In this document: in pieces, positions 8,228-15,813 of the stretch
Position numbering within the stretch: position 1 is the stretch's first letter
Layout of the letters: each line of letters opens with the position of its first letter
DNA from: Paenibacillus sp. MBLB1832
Lineage (GTDB): Bacteria > Bacillota > Bacilli > Paenibacillales > NBRC-103111
DNA: 64,000 nucleotides
Direction of reading: 5' to 3'
Assembly: GCF_032271945.1 (NCBI RefSeq)
Contig: NZ_CP130319.1
Coordinates: 4,297,001 to 4,361,000 of the forward strand
Program-made: the position numbers and the translations under genes
Notes under the pieces: generated by a model
The model's database searches: none
The model's input: the letters and a program-made list of their open reading frames with translations, nothing else
What the model was told of the DNA's origin: nothing

Positions 8228-8256
8228 TTGTGTAACCTTACATGATGTGTTATATT
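8228..8256 (+). promoter_or_regulatory. Sigma-A-like promoter for the small gene at 8313
   Basis: TTGTGT at 8228-8233, a 17-base spacer and TATATT at 8251-8256. Start of transcription would be near 8263, giving a leader of about 50 bases. The 8111-8227 stretch before it shows no gene. Confidence 0.6.
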
Positions 8257-8312
8257 AAAAGTGCGTAGAATCAATGTTTTCGCTTTTAAAAGCTGACATA
8301 GGAGTGATGAAA

Positions 8313-8492
8313 ATGCCCGAAAATTTCGTTCAAATTCCTCATGGTGAAGAAATTATTCGTATTGAAATGACCGTTAAGGAAGCGCTTGCATTAACAGGCT
8401 CGAAATTCAATGCCAACCACAAGCTTGAGACCGACGCGCTCAAGAAAGTCAAACAAAGTCTAGCAGACAAACTACTCACACCCCATCATTAA
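8313..8492 (+). CDS. Small hypothetical protein, 59 residues
   Basis: The protein begins MPENFVQIPHGEEIIRIEMT and is a soluble, mixed-charge sequence with a central VKEALALTGSKF helix. I do not recognise a family. It looks real: it has its own promoter-like sequence, AGGAG at a good eight-base distance from the ATG at 8313 (the ATG at 8307 is only two bases from it), and a strong terminator right behind. VKEALALTGSKFNAN resembles a short helical DNA- or protein-binding motif, but no function can be given. Confidence 0.65.
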   Translation: MPENFVQIPHGEEIIRIEMTVKEALALTGSKFNANHKLETDALKKVKQSLADKLLTPHH

Positions 8493-8516
8493 TCTATATA
8501 CCAAGTCATGCTGAAT

Positions 8517-8549
8517 GCCCTGTGGAGCTTGCTCCCAGGGCTTTTTATT
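8517..8549 (+). terminator. Rho-independent terminator
   Basis: Stem GCCCTGTGGAGC / GCTCCCAGGGC with a two-base loop, one mismatch, then CTTTTTATTTT. It ends the 59-residue gene. Confidence 0.85.
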
Positions 8550-8632
8550 TTGGGGCGCGGGTACGGGGGATGGCTGCTGAGACGCCCGTTTCGGGAGGCT
8601 CGGCGCCACCTTCCAGCGCCAGCACCCCCGCA

Positions 8633-8666
8633 AAAGAAAATCCGCCCCTCGGCATCGAGAGGCGGA
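8633..8666 (-). terminator. Rho-independent terminator for the leftward gene at 8673
   Basis: On the minus strand the stem ATCCGCCTCTCG / CGAGGGGCGGAT is followed by TTTTCTTTT. It begins seven bases after the stop codon of the small basic protein gene. Confidence 0.75.
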
Positions 8667-8672
8667 TCGCGT

Positions 8673-8885
8673 TTAATTTATTTTCCTTCTAGTTAGAATA
8701 CATGGGACTCCTTTGCCAACTGCCCCTGGCTGCGACATCATAGATAAATAGCGCATACCTCGCGAGCATGGGGTTTTGCACACTGAGCACGTAGCGGACT
8801 CGACGATCCTCATCGTATACTGTGGACGGTTCGAGAGTTCCTTCTTCTTCTTGACTGACTTGCCTTTCCCTTTAGGTGGTGCCAT
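8673..8885 (-). CDS. Small basic cysteine protein, 70 residues
   Basis: Starts MAPPKGKGKSVKKKKELSNR and carries CSVCKTPC plus a later cysteine in GVPCILTRRK. The extremely lysine-rich first 16 residues and the CxxCxxxC cluster suggest a nucleic-acid-associated zinc or structural knuckle, perhaps ribosome-linked; this is inference and I know no characterised family. GGGAGG sits seven bases before the ATG at 8885. The frame extends upstream to 8963 without an initiation signal, so the shorter form is preferred. Confidence 0.65.
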   Translation of the reverse strand: MAPPKGKGKSVKKKKELSNRPQYTMRIVESATCSVCKTPCSRGMRYLSMMSQPGAVGKGVPCILTRRKIN

Positions 8886-8998
8886 ATTCACGCCTCCCTG
8901 CAGCTTCCTCCCTCCAGTATATGAAGGCTGGGCTAATCGGTTCATGGCGTGAAGGGGAAACATATTCGTGCTAGCCTACTATTTCATATCTGCACCAT

Positions 8999-9883
8999 TT
9001 AAATCTCCAAAGCCGTCAAAAGCAGCCGCACAAGTTCCTCATACAGCGACGCAAACGTCTCCACAGGCAGCGGATTTACGCCATACCCAACTTCGATCGT
9101 AAAGCCTGGCTTGCGAAAATGTTGGATGAACCAATCCTTATATCCCGCATCGCTGCCCGTCAGCTTGACGGCTTCATAGCCGCTGGCCTGCGCCAGCAGT
9201 AACGCGATATGTTCAGACTCAGGCGGCTCATAGTCGCGATAGTTCCAATAGATCTCTCTTCCCTGTGTATGCAGCGCAAGAACGCGTTCGAAGGCATGAC
9301 TCTGGGTAAAATGTGCGAGTGCGACGGCCTCAGGTTCAGATAATGGCGCTTCTCCGCCATAATCTCGCTCACCTGGCCCTTCCCGCTCCCTCCTAGCCTT
9401 CTCTTCCTCCCAATGTGCAGGGAATTGATCATTGAGATCAACGCCGCGAATGTTCGCTTTCCAATTCAGAAATGAAATAGAACCTTCATTCCATGTCAGT
9501 AACGCATCGCGATACGGATGATCATCCGTCAACCCTTGCAGCACCAGTTCGACGCCATCGGGGTTCACCATTGGCACGACCCAGAGGGAATACTCGGATA
9601 GAATCCGTCTCACATTACGCTCCCGCCACGCCGTGCCGCGTGCATACGCACAGGCGAGATCCTCGACGAATTGCATCACTAGCGGCGCTGTAATCCATTC
9701 ATTCGCATGCATCGCCGCATTGAAATGGATCTCTCGGGCACCCTGGCCGATGCGGAGGGCATATAAATTTCTCCCCATGACACTTTCGCCGATACAAGCG
9801 ATGTGTAAGAAGGGATATATTTTGCCTAAACGATTCAACTCCTCACCCAGCGTCTCATACCCGTAACCTAGCACAAGGATCAC
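8999..9883 (-). CDS. M14 family zinc carboxypeptidase, probable gamma-D-Glu-mDAP peptidase
   Basis: A 294-residue metallopeptidase of the M14C type. Zinc ligands are His59 and Glu62 (MHANEW) and His205 (LALHTQG); the catalytic glutamate is Glu264 in FTIEVG. VVPMVNPDGVEL and NIRGVDLNDQFP are the usual substrate loops. Members such as Bacillus endopeptidase I cut gamma-D-glutamyl-meso-diaminopimelate in peptidoglycan fragments. There is no signal peptide and no LysM domain, so it probably acts in the cytoplasm on recycled muropeptides. Start is GTG 9883, or GTG 9874, which has GAGGTG at a better distance. murI lies just upstream. Confidence 0.85.
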   Translation of the reverse strand: MILVLGYGYETLGEELNRLGKIYPFLHIACIGESVMGRNLYALRIGQGAREIHFNAAMHANEWITAPLVMQFVEDLACAYARGTAWRERNVRRILSEYSLWVVPMVNPDGVELVLQGLTDDHPYRDALLTWNEGSISFLNWKANIRGVDLNDQFPAHWEEEKARREREGPGERDYGGEAPLSEPEAVALAHFTQSHAFERVLALHTQGREIYWNYRDYEPPESEHIALLLAQASGYEAVKLTGSDAGYKDWFIQHFRKPGFTIEVGYGVNPLPVETFASLYEELVRLLLTALEI

Positions 9884-9954
9884 CTCTCCCCACTCTTCTT
9901 TCGTATGGCTATTCTTATGCCCCTGTATAAGGAATCATGCGATACACAGCCCAC

Positions 9955-9979
9955 AAAAAATAGACCCCTAAGGGTCTAT
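9955..9979 (-). terminator. Rho-independent terminator after murI
   Basis: Near-perfect palindrome ATAGACCC-CTAA-GGGTCTAT at 9960-9979 with six A on the plus-strand left side, giving a T-run for the leftward murI transcript. Confidence 0.85.
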
Positions 9980-9988
9980 GGTTATCGT

Positions 9989-10798
9989 TCAAATAAAATG
10001 AGGAACCTGCCACACAACAGGTAAGAAAGAGATATGTTCTCTGAGCCAGCTCTGCGCAATCTGCTTGAAAATATCAGGTGCACCGCTGCAAAAAAATTGA
10101 TGAATAGGCACTTCACTCGAAGGTGTTAATAAGGCTCGCTGAGATAAAATGGTGCTAATATCTCTGGCCGTCTCTTCTGCCGAAGAAATTAAGTTTACTT
10201 GGGGGCCCATCACCTGGGAAATGGATTCCATAAGAAATGGATAATGCGTACAACCCAAAATTAAACAATCGATCGGCTTACCGATCAACGGTTGTAAAGA
10301 CTGTTCCACGACACGGTAGGCACTATCAACATGGAACAGCCCTCTCTCAACAAAAGGTGCTAACAGCGGACACGCCTGACTGTAGACACGAATATCTGGT
10401 GATATCATTTTAAGAGCGTTCTCATACGCTTGACTTCGAATCGTGCCATCCGTCCCGATCACACCGATGATACCGCTTCGCGTCGTTTTAATTGCAGCCC
10501 TTGCCCCAGGGGTAATCACACCTACAACAGGGATCGAAACGCGGGCTCGAATATCCTCTATAGCGACAGCAGTTGCCGTATTGCAGGCAATGACAATCAT
10601 CTTGGGATTGAACTGAAGTAAGTAATCTACAATTTGACGTGTAAAAAGACGAACTTCACTTGCAGCGCGGGGACCGTAGGGACTCCTGGCCGTATCTCCA
10701 AAATATATGATTTTTTCTTGCGGCAGCTGTCTCATTACTTCTTTGACTACAGTTAATCCTCCGACTCCGGAGTCCAGTATGGCTATCGCTTGCTGCAC
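9989..10798 (-). CDS. murI: Glutamate racemase
   Basis: A 269-residue cytosolic enzyme that makes D-glutamate for peptidoglycan. It has the N-terminal LDSGVGGLTVVKEV loop, YFGDTARSPYG, and the two catalytic cysteines Cys72 (ACNTAT) and Cys183 (GCTHYP). The start is GTG at 10798 with AAGGAAG before it. It ends at its own terminator and is followed in the same direction by the M14 peptidase, also a cell-wall enzyme. Full length for the family. Confidence 0.95.
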   Translation of the reverse strand: MQQAIAILDSGVGGLTVVKEVMRQLPQEKIIYFGDTARSPYGPRAASEVRLFTRQIVDYLLQFNPKMIVIACNTATAVAIEDIRARVSIPVVGVITPGARAAIKTTRSGIIGVIGTDGTIRSQAYENALKMISPDIRVYSQACPLLAPFVERGLFHVDSAYRVVEQSLQPLIGKPIDCLILGCTHYPFLMESISQVMGPQVNLISSAEETARDISTILSQRALLTPSSEVPIHQFFCSGAPDIFKQIAQSWLREHISFLPVVWQVPHFI

Positions 10799-10919
10799 AC
10801 ATATCCGCTTCCTTTGCCGGTTAATGAATTATTCAACCACATGGTTAGAATATGTGCGGACAAGCTCAAAGGTACCAGTGGTACCTAACCAGATTGAATC
10901 CAATCTTGGCATTTCTCAT

Positions 10920-11912
10920 TTATTTAGGCTCAAGGTCCGTTACAAGCCCGAATTCAAAGCCCCTCTTTTTGATTTCTTTACAAATCCGATCAAGCGCTTG
11001 CATGTTTTCAACCGCACCCTGATGCATCAGAATCACATTGCCCTCATGCAGATTATTCATGATATCGTTATAGGGATCATCCGCGCCATTCGCCCTAGGC
11101 TCCCAATCACGCATCGCCGTCGACCAGAACACGGAGGTATACCCCATCCCCGAAACGAGACTTAGATTATGCGCATTATAGTGCCCGTATGGGAAACGAA
11201 AATATTTGCCCACGTCTTTTCCAATAATTTGCTTATACAGCACCTCAAAATCGGTCACTTCTTTCCGAATTTGATCGTCAGTTAAGTCGTTAAAATCCGT
11301 ATGTGTCATCGTATGGTTGGCTACAAAATGCCCGTCCGCTACGATCCGCTTTAAGTAGTCTGGATTCTTCTTAATATTGTTTCCTGTAATGAAGAAGTTC
11401 GCTTTCACGCCATTATCTTTCAACGACTTCAACATGAGATCTACCTCAATAAGTGGACCGCCTGCGTCAATCGTTAAATACACTTTCTTGCCTGTGCCGA
11501 CCCAAACCGCTTTCTGATCGTGTGTAAAAGACTTCGTTTCCTTCGGAAAATCAGGCACTTGCCCTGTTTTCTTCTTCATATAGTACCAAGAATAAGGCGT
11601 TCGGTCGGCGGGCAGCGGTTTGGCTTTGGCCGTATTCGGCGTGGCAGACGATTGCGGCGCTGCGCTTGGCACTGGCGACTCCACAAGCTTCGCTGCAGCA
11701 CTCGGCGCTGGCGTCAGAACAGGCGATGGTGTTGGCTTGGGTGCAGGGGACGGGATTGGCGTTGAAGATTGAGAAGGGATCACGGTCGGTAATGGTGAAA
11801 CTTTCGCAGGGTTATGGTTCGTAATAGGAGCTGACAGGCTTTTGTCTGCACAGCCAACCAGCGATATGCTCAGCAAGATTAGCAGTGCAGCTTTATGGGT
11901 AAATGTTGTCAT
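10920..11912 (-). CDS. Polysaccharide deacetylase lipoprotein (PdaA-like NodB domain)
   Basis: A 330-residue protein. Residues 1-21 form a lipoprotein signal ending in SLVGC; residues 30-100 are a Pro/Ser/Ala-rich linker that holds the catalytic part off the membrane. The NodB domain starts near residue 140: VYLTIDAGG (motif 1, one Asp kept, the second replaced by Ala as in PdaA-type enzymes, which read TFDNG), NHTMTHTD (metal His pair), RFPYG (motif 3), VFWSTAMRDW and NVILMHQG. It probably de-N-acetylates cell-wall muramic acid or a glycan outside the cell. 121 bases separate it from murI downstream. Confidence 0.85.
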   Translation of the reverse strand: MTTFTHKAALLILLSISLVGCADKSLSAPITNHNPAKVSPLPTVIPSQSSTPIPSPAPKPTPSPVLTPAPSAAAKLVESPVPSAAPQSSATPNTAKAKPLPADRTPYSWYYMKKKTGQVPDFPKETKSFTHDQKAVWVGTGKKVYLTIDAGGPLIEVDLMLKSLKDNGVKANFFITGNNIKKNPDYLKRIVADGHFVANHTMTHTDFNDLTDDQIRKEVTDFEVLYKQIIGKDVGKYFRFPYGHYNAHNLSLVSGMGYTSVFWSTAMRDWEPRANGADDPYNDIMNNLHEGNVILMHQGAVENMQALDRICKEIKKRGFEFGLVTDLEPK

Positions 11913-12001
11913 ACCGACACCTCGTTAAGGAATGAAATTGTTCTCATTCTTTTTCGACAGTGATAGACAAATTACCTGCCTTGGACCTCTATCATTCGGA
12001 G

Positions 12002-12421
12002 TTATTTCGTAGCGCGATACGTTAAGAATTGCAGGATTGTAATAAGGATAAAAGCAGTTCCAGCTAGCATGGGAATGGTAATAAATCCAAGCCAGTTCAA
12101 ATAGTCCGTGTCACAAGCGATAGGGCCGCAACCCGTTCCCGTTTCTTTGAACACTCCCATTTGAAGTAGAACATGATACAAGGAGATGCACGCGCCCCAA
12201 ATCGTTAACGGCAGCACATAAATCGTTAGTTTGTAGTCCCGTTTTACCGCAGCAATGCCTAGAATAACGACAAGCGGATACATCAAGATGCGTTGGTACC
12301 AGCACAATTTGCAAGGTGCTAAATGCATAATTTCCGAGAAATATAAACTTCCTAACGTTGCAACTAGGGCCACCAACCAGGATACATGCATGCCGTTGTC
12401 ACGCAGCCATTTCTTTGACAT
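12002..12421 (-). CDS. bdbC: Disulfide oxidoreductase BdbC/DsbB type
   Basis: A 139-residue membrane protein with four hydrophobic segments and the two cysteine pairs of the DsbB family: CKLC after the first helix and CGPIAC in the second outer loop. It passes electrons from an extracytoplasmic thiol oxidase to quinone. The partner bdbD is not adjacent, which is common when bdbC is used with an unlinked partner. The downstream deacetylase lipoprotein (stop to start 89 bases) runs in the same direction. Confidence 0.88.
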   Translation of the reverse strand: MSKKWLRDNGMHVSWLVALVATLGSLYFSEIMHLAPCKLCWYQRILMYPLVVILGIAAVKRDYKLTIYVLPLTIWGACISLYHVLLQMGVFKETGTGCGPIACDTDYLNWLGFITIPMLAGTAFILITILQFLTYRATK

Positions 12422-12507
12422 TTAAGTCAACCCCTCTCTAACTATACCTATTATAAAAAAAGTAAGATCAGAAGTCACGGGATTGCTGAACTCTACCTAC
12501 TAAAATC

Positions 12508-12585
12508 AGAAACGGCTTACGAATCCTATTAGAAAACCGTTGCCAACTCAGGTAATTCACACCATACCAAGTTCTAGCCGTTTCT
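12508..12585. repeat. Long-range inverted repeat AGAAACGGCT / AGCCGTTTCT
   Basis: Two perfect ten-base arms at 12508-12517 and 12576-12585, 58 bases apart, in the 5' region of the XRE regulator. As RNA they could close a large stem ahead of the start codon; as DNA they could bind a regulator in a loop. Confidence 0.45.
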
Positions 12586-12629
12586 ATTTCATGCAAATTC
12601 AATTAAAATTAATAGATGGAGGGATAACG

Positions 12630-13288
12630 ATGATGAAGCAATTTGAAGGATTCGGTAAGTTTCTAGAGAGTTTGCGAGGGAAGATGTCACTGCGCGAAGC
12701 AGCGTCTAAAAGCGGGCTGTCCCATGCTTATATCCGAGATTTAGAACTAGAGCGCAATCGATCCACGAACGAAAAAATTAAACCGTCCCCAGTCACCCTA
12801 AAAAAGCTGTCGGATGCTTATAAATATTCATATACAGAACTTATGGAGAAAGCTGGCTATCTGGAAAAGGAAAGCATTGAATGTGTCCGTTCACCGCTTT
12901 CACTGCCGTTGGAAGACATTTTATACATTGAGATCAGCTCTACCGAGCTGACCTACCACACCAGGATTGGCAACCGCAAAGTGCCTATGTTGTCCTTGTT
13001 GGACTTTAGCCATTTCCTTGATCAGTTGGAGGAGCATGATTTCAAGAAAATGGATGCGGACGTATTCGTTAATCTCTCCCATGTGAAGAGCTATCAACCG
13101 AAAGAGGGCAAGCTCTTTTTGACCCGCTCGGTGTGAGTACAAGCGTTACCATTGCGGCGTTCCGCCAAAAGAAATATCATGAACTTCTCCTGCGCCGAGT
13201 CGCTCAGAATACGGGCAAAGAAGTGGAGATTCCTTATAAAAGGAATCGTGTGATAGAGCCGCGGTTTGTGGCTGTTCATGGGAAGTAG
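12630..13288 (+). pseudogene. XRE-LytTR regulator broken by a frameshift
   Basis: Residues 1-60 form an XRE helix-turn-helix (MSLREAASKSGLSHAYIRDL). From about residue 85 the sequence follows the LytTR DNA-binding domain (LEDILYIEISSTELTYHTR, then DVFVNLSHVKSYQ). The first frame stops at 13136. Reading back one base at the T5 run at about 13112-13116 gives a 57-residue continuation ending at 13286-13288 that completes the domain (VTIAAFRQKKYHELLLRRVA). A real one-base deletion or a homopolymer sequencing error explains this; the heptamer C-TTT-TTG is a poor slippery site. The ATG at 12630 follows GGAGGG by six bases. Confidence 0.75.
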
Positions 13289-13416
13289 TAAGAGGCGGGC
13301 CTCTTCAATCATATGTCAGGTACCAAAATCAGCTAATTTTCTGAAACTTTTCCCTTTTTCCTTCGTCTTATAGATGATGGGCGATTGAAATTTGGAAGAG
13401 AGGAACGTGCTGTACG

Positions 13417-14532
13417 ATGGCGGTTCAACAAACAGTGTCCCGGCAGGAAGCGAACCTAACGAGAAAGCTGCGCAAACGTTCTGTCGGTTTACGATTTACG
13501 CTATACGCGATCCTAAGTTTTACGATACTTTCATTAGCAGCGCTTGGTTGGCTTTTCCTTTCTGCCTCAGGAACTGATCTGCGTTATATGATGGCAGACA
13601 CGTTAATTACAACCCAGCACCGAGACTGGGCCAAATATGTCATTGGTTCATCGGAATTGCAGAAACGAGTCAACGCTTATTCTAAGAAATTTGATGAAAT
13701 GGGTGTTGAGAAAGATCTAGGCCTGGTTCATATTGAACCTCAGCCTTCGGTAGCACCCACCGTTGTGAAGAAGGATTTGGTGACGATTGAGCCCATCTCC
13801 GGAACGAATTTCAAAGGGCATCTCGTCACGATTTCCGATCCCACGAAGCTTCGCATTGCTGTCCCTGAGAAGGCAGGCAAAGGTGAGAAGGTTTCGTCCA
13901 TGGTTAAACGCACTGGCGCGGTGCTCGGCGTGAATGGCGGCGGATTTGTCGACCCGAATTGGGAGGGCAATGGCTTTCAACCTGAGGGCGTTGTTATCTC
14001 TGGCGGTAAGATTTTTTACAATGATAAGGGTATGAATGGTACGGTTTCAATTGTCGGAATCGATAAGATGGGCCGTATGATTGCTGGCAAATACAAGGTT
14101 TCTGAGCTGCTCGAAATGGGCGTACAAGAAGCAGTGTCGTTCAGCCCGCGCTTCATTGTCAATGGGGTCGGCCAAGTCAAAAGCCAAGCAGACGGCTGGG
14201 GTATTGCCCCGCGCACTTGCATGGCCCAAACGAAGGATGGTTCCATCCTGTTTGCGATTATTGACGGCAGACAGACGCACAGTATTGGCGCAACGCTGTA
14301 TGATATTCAGGAAATTTTCTTAGCCCACGGCGCGATCACCGCGGCTAATTTGGACGGAGGCGCTTCTACCGTGCTTGTCCACAATAATGCGATTATCAAT
14401 AAGCCTTCAAGCGAGTACGGTGAGCGTTATCTTCCTACAGCTTGGTTAGTATTTGAACATCCCGAAACAGCCGTTATTAAAAATGTATGGGAAGGGTTAG
14501 ATATTAGTAAAATCGACCCGTCGAAGTGGTAA
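13417..14532 (+). CDS. NAGPA-domain phosphodiester glycosidase family protein
   Basis: A 371-residue protein with a cytoplasmic basic start, one membrane anchor near residues 27-49 (LYAILSFTILSLAALGWLFL) and an extracytoplasmic NAGPA domain. Landmarks are TGAVLGVNGGGFVDP, GVVISGGKIFYND, FSPRFIVNG, RTCMAQTKDGSILFAIIDGR and ITAANLDGGASTVLV. The human enzyme of this fold removes GlcNAc from phosphodiester links; bacterial members are linked to exopolysaccharide or wall teichoic acid turnover. GAGAGGAA precedes the ATG and a strong terminator follows. Confidence 0.88.
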   Translation: MAVQQTVSRQEANLTRKLRKRSVGLRFTLYAILSFTILSLAALGWLFLSASGTDLRYMMADTLITTQHRDWAKYVIGSSELQKRVNAYSKKFDEMGVEKDLGLVHIEPQPSVAPTVVKKDLVTIEPISGTNFKGHLVTISDPTKLRIAVPEKAGKGEKVSSMVKRTGAVLGVNGGGFVDPNWEGNGFQPEGVVISGGKIFYNDKGMNGTVSIVGIDKMGRMIAGKYKVSELLEMGVQEAVSFSPRFIVNGVGQVKSQADGWGIAPRTCMAQTKDGSILFAIIDGRQTHSIGATLYDIQEIFLAHGAITAANLDGGASTVLVHNNAIINKPSSEYGERYLPTAWLVFEHPETAVIKNVWEGLDISKIDPSKW

Positions 14533-14548
14533 TAGATCTTATGGATAA

Positions 14549-14587
14549 AAAGCAGAGTTCTCCTCCCAAGGAGCCCTCTGCTTTTTT
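14549..14587 (+). terminator. Rho-independent terminator
   Basis: Stem AGCAGAG-TT-CTCCT / AGGAG-CC-CTCTGCT followed by TTTTTT. The A-run on the left makes it usable for the leftward ytxH-like gene too. Confidence 0.85.
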
Positions 14588-14605
14588 CATTTGTGCGCCT
14601 AGCGC

Positions 14606-14989
14606 TTAGCGGCCTACAATGACCAGATCTTCCGCAGCTTCGGAAGCTTCGATATCGAGTTCGAGGTCCAGATCTTCCACCAGTTCTTCACTTACAGGTG
14701 CTTCCTTCCACGAGCGGACAGTGTCTACAACACTTGCCGCGGTGTCTTTCGCTTTGCTAACGAAATCTGTCGTAGTTGTACTTACGGTTTTGGCCGCGGC
14801 TTGCGTTTTTTGACTCACCGCAGTAGCAACTTGCACGGTTTTATCGCTGACAGCCGTTGCCCCTTGTGCAATGTCGCTGCGCAGCTCGCGACCTGATTTA
14901 GGCGCAAACAGCAGAGCAGCCGCTGCTCCAACTAAACCGCCGACGACAGCGCCGATGAGAAGATCCTTACCCTTTTTACCATTGGACAT
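14606..14989 (-). CDS. YtxH-like general stress protein
   Basis: A 127-residue protein with the family start KDLLIGAVVGGLVGAAAALL (a glycine-rich membrane helix), the APKSGRELRSDI signature, a long Ala/Thr/Val-rich amphipathic middle and an acidic tail. Bacillus YtxH belongs to an operon induced by general stress; its biochemical role is unknown. It lies 14 bases behind the DUF948 gene with GGAG between, so the pair is an operon as in Bacillus ytxGH. Confidence 0.85.
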   Translation of the reverse strand: MSNGKKGKDLLIGAVVGGLVGAAAALLFAPKSGRELRSDIAQGATAVSDKTVQVATAVSQKTQAAAKTVSTTTTDFVSKAKDTAASVVDTVRSWKEAPVSEELVEDLDLELDIEASEAAEDLVIVGR

Positions 14990-15003
14990 ATGCTATCCAC
15001 TCC

Positions 15004-15450
15004 TTAAAGTTCTGATTTCGCATTCCGATGCGCCTGCCATCTCTGCCATAGCTCCCACCCTGTTGTTGCCCATTCCATTGCGTCTTGGATACGCTTCTGG
15101 TGCGTATGTACAACCTTTTCCGCACCAAACATCGAATCGTTTATCAGACGTGACGCTTTACGCAGCGTGGATGCCACATCTCCAATAGCAGCGCCAGCCT
15201 TCTCTATGGATTGCCTACTCGGTTCTAACGCATGGAGCTGCATATGGACCTCCTCCGTAAGCTGCCCAATTTGCTTCATAAGATTCTCCGTATGCTCTGT
15301 TGTGTGCACAATTTCCTGCTTCACTTCCACAACCGAGTCTCCTAGCACACGAACAGTTCGCGTCGCCGTCACGAGGAAACGAATGATAAACAAAATAAGC
15401 ACCAAACTGGCAACTGCCAAGCTAACGATACTAATCTCAATCCACGTCAT
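15004..15450 (-). CDS. DUF948 protein (YtxG-like)
   Basis: A 148-residue protein: an N-terminal membrane helix (ISIVSLAVASLVLILFIIRF) followed by a long alpha-helical, probably coiled-coil region (TTEHTENLMKQIGQLTEEV) and a Trp-rich end. Such DUF948 proteins sit with YtxH-type partners. The ATG at 15450 follows GGAGGTG. The frame runs on to 15504, but that extension lies partly inside the terminal repeat of the element at 15481-15645, so it is not coding. Confidence 0.85.
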   Translation of the reverse strand: MTWIEISIVSLAVASLVLILFIIRFLVTATRTVRVLGDSVVEVKQEIVHTTEHTENLMKQIGQLTEEVHMQLHALEPSRQSIEKAGAAIGDVASTLRKASRLINDSMFGAEKVVHTHQKRIQDAMEWATTGWELWQRWQAHRNAKSEL

Positions 15451-15480
15451 GGGGGCACCTCCGATGAGCAATACGTGCAA

Positions 15481-15645
15481 GTTCAAAAAGTCGGCTTTCA
15501 GCACCGAGAAGGTTGCGAGAATGGGAAGAAGGAGTAGCGGAGTGTAGGCAAACCTACATGAGCAACGGACTTCGAAGGTGAACGCAAGATTCGATGTCGA
15601 AAATTCTTCTTGGCTTGCTTCGTGATCAAAGACGACTTTTTGAAC
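15481..15645. mobile_element. 165-bp MITE-like element with 18-base inverted ends
   Basis: The left end GTTCAAAAAGTCGGCTTT (15481-15498) and the reverse complement of the right end (15628-15645) agree at 17 of 18 bases. The interior has no gene and several self-complementary parts such as GTAGGCAAACCTAC. No clear target-site duplication is seen. It fills most of the 363-base gap between the DUF948 start and eda. The class, miniature transposon or other interspersed palindrome, is inferred from structure alone. Confidence 0.6.
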
Positions 15646-15813
15646 AACCTCTATAAGCGGTAAGCGATGATGAGGCTTCTAGACGAATGCCTATGAATTA
15701 CTACAGTATAGGTAAGTCGGGCTTGTCTTGACACAAACCTACTGGAAAAATTTCTGGAACCTGTCATAATAAAAATCAATGAATGCATGGAGATTAGGTG
15801 GGGGACTCATACT

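Noticed and set aside
10861..10890. T-box-like GGTACC sequences before murI
   Set aside because: The T-box consensus (AGGGTGGNACCGCG) and the specifier stem are missing, and murI is not an amino-acid or tRNA synthetase gene.
11935..11955. Possible Fur box before the deacetylase lipoprotein
   Set aside because: AATGA...TCATT is too short and the 7-1-7 pattern is not met.
13108..13120. Programmed -1 frameshift in the XRE-LytTR gene
   Set aside because: The site C-TTT-TTG lacks the XXXYYYZ heptamer and no strong downstream structure was evident; mutation or read error is simpler.
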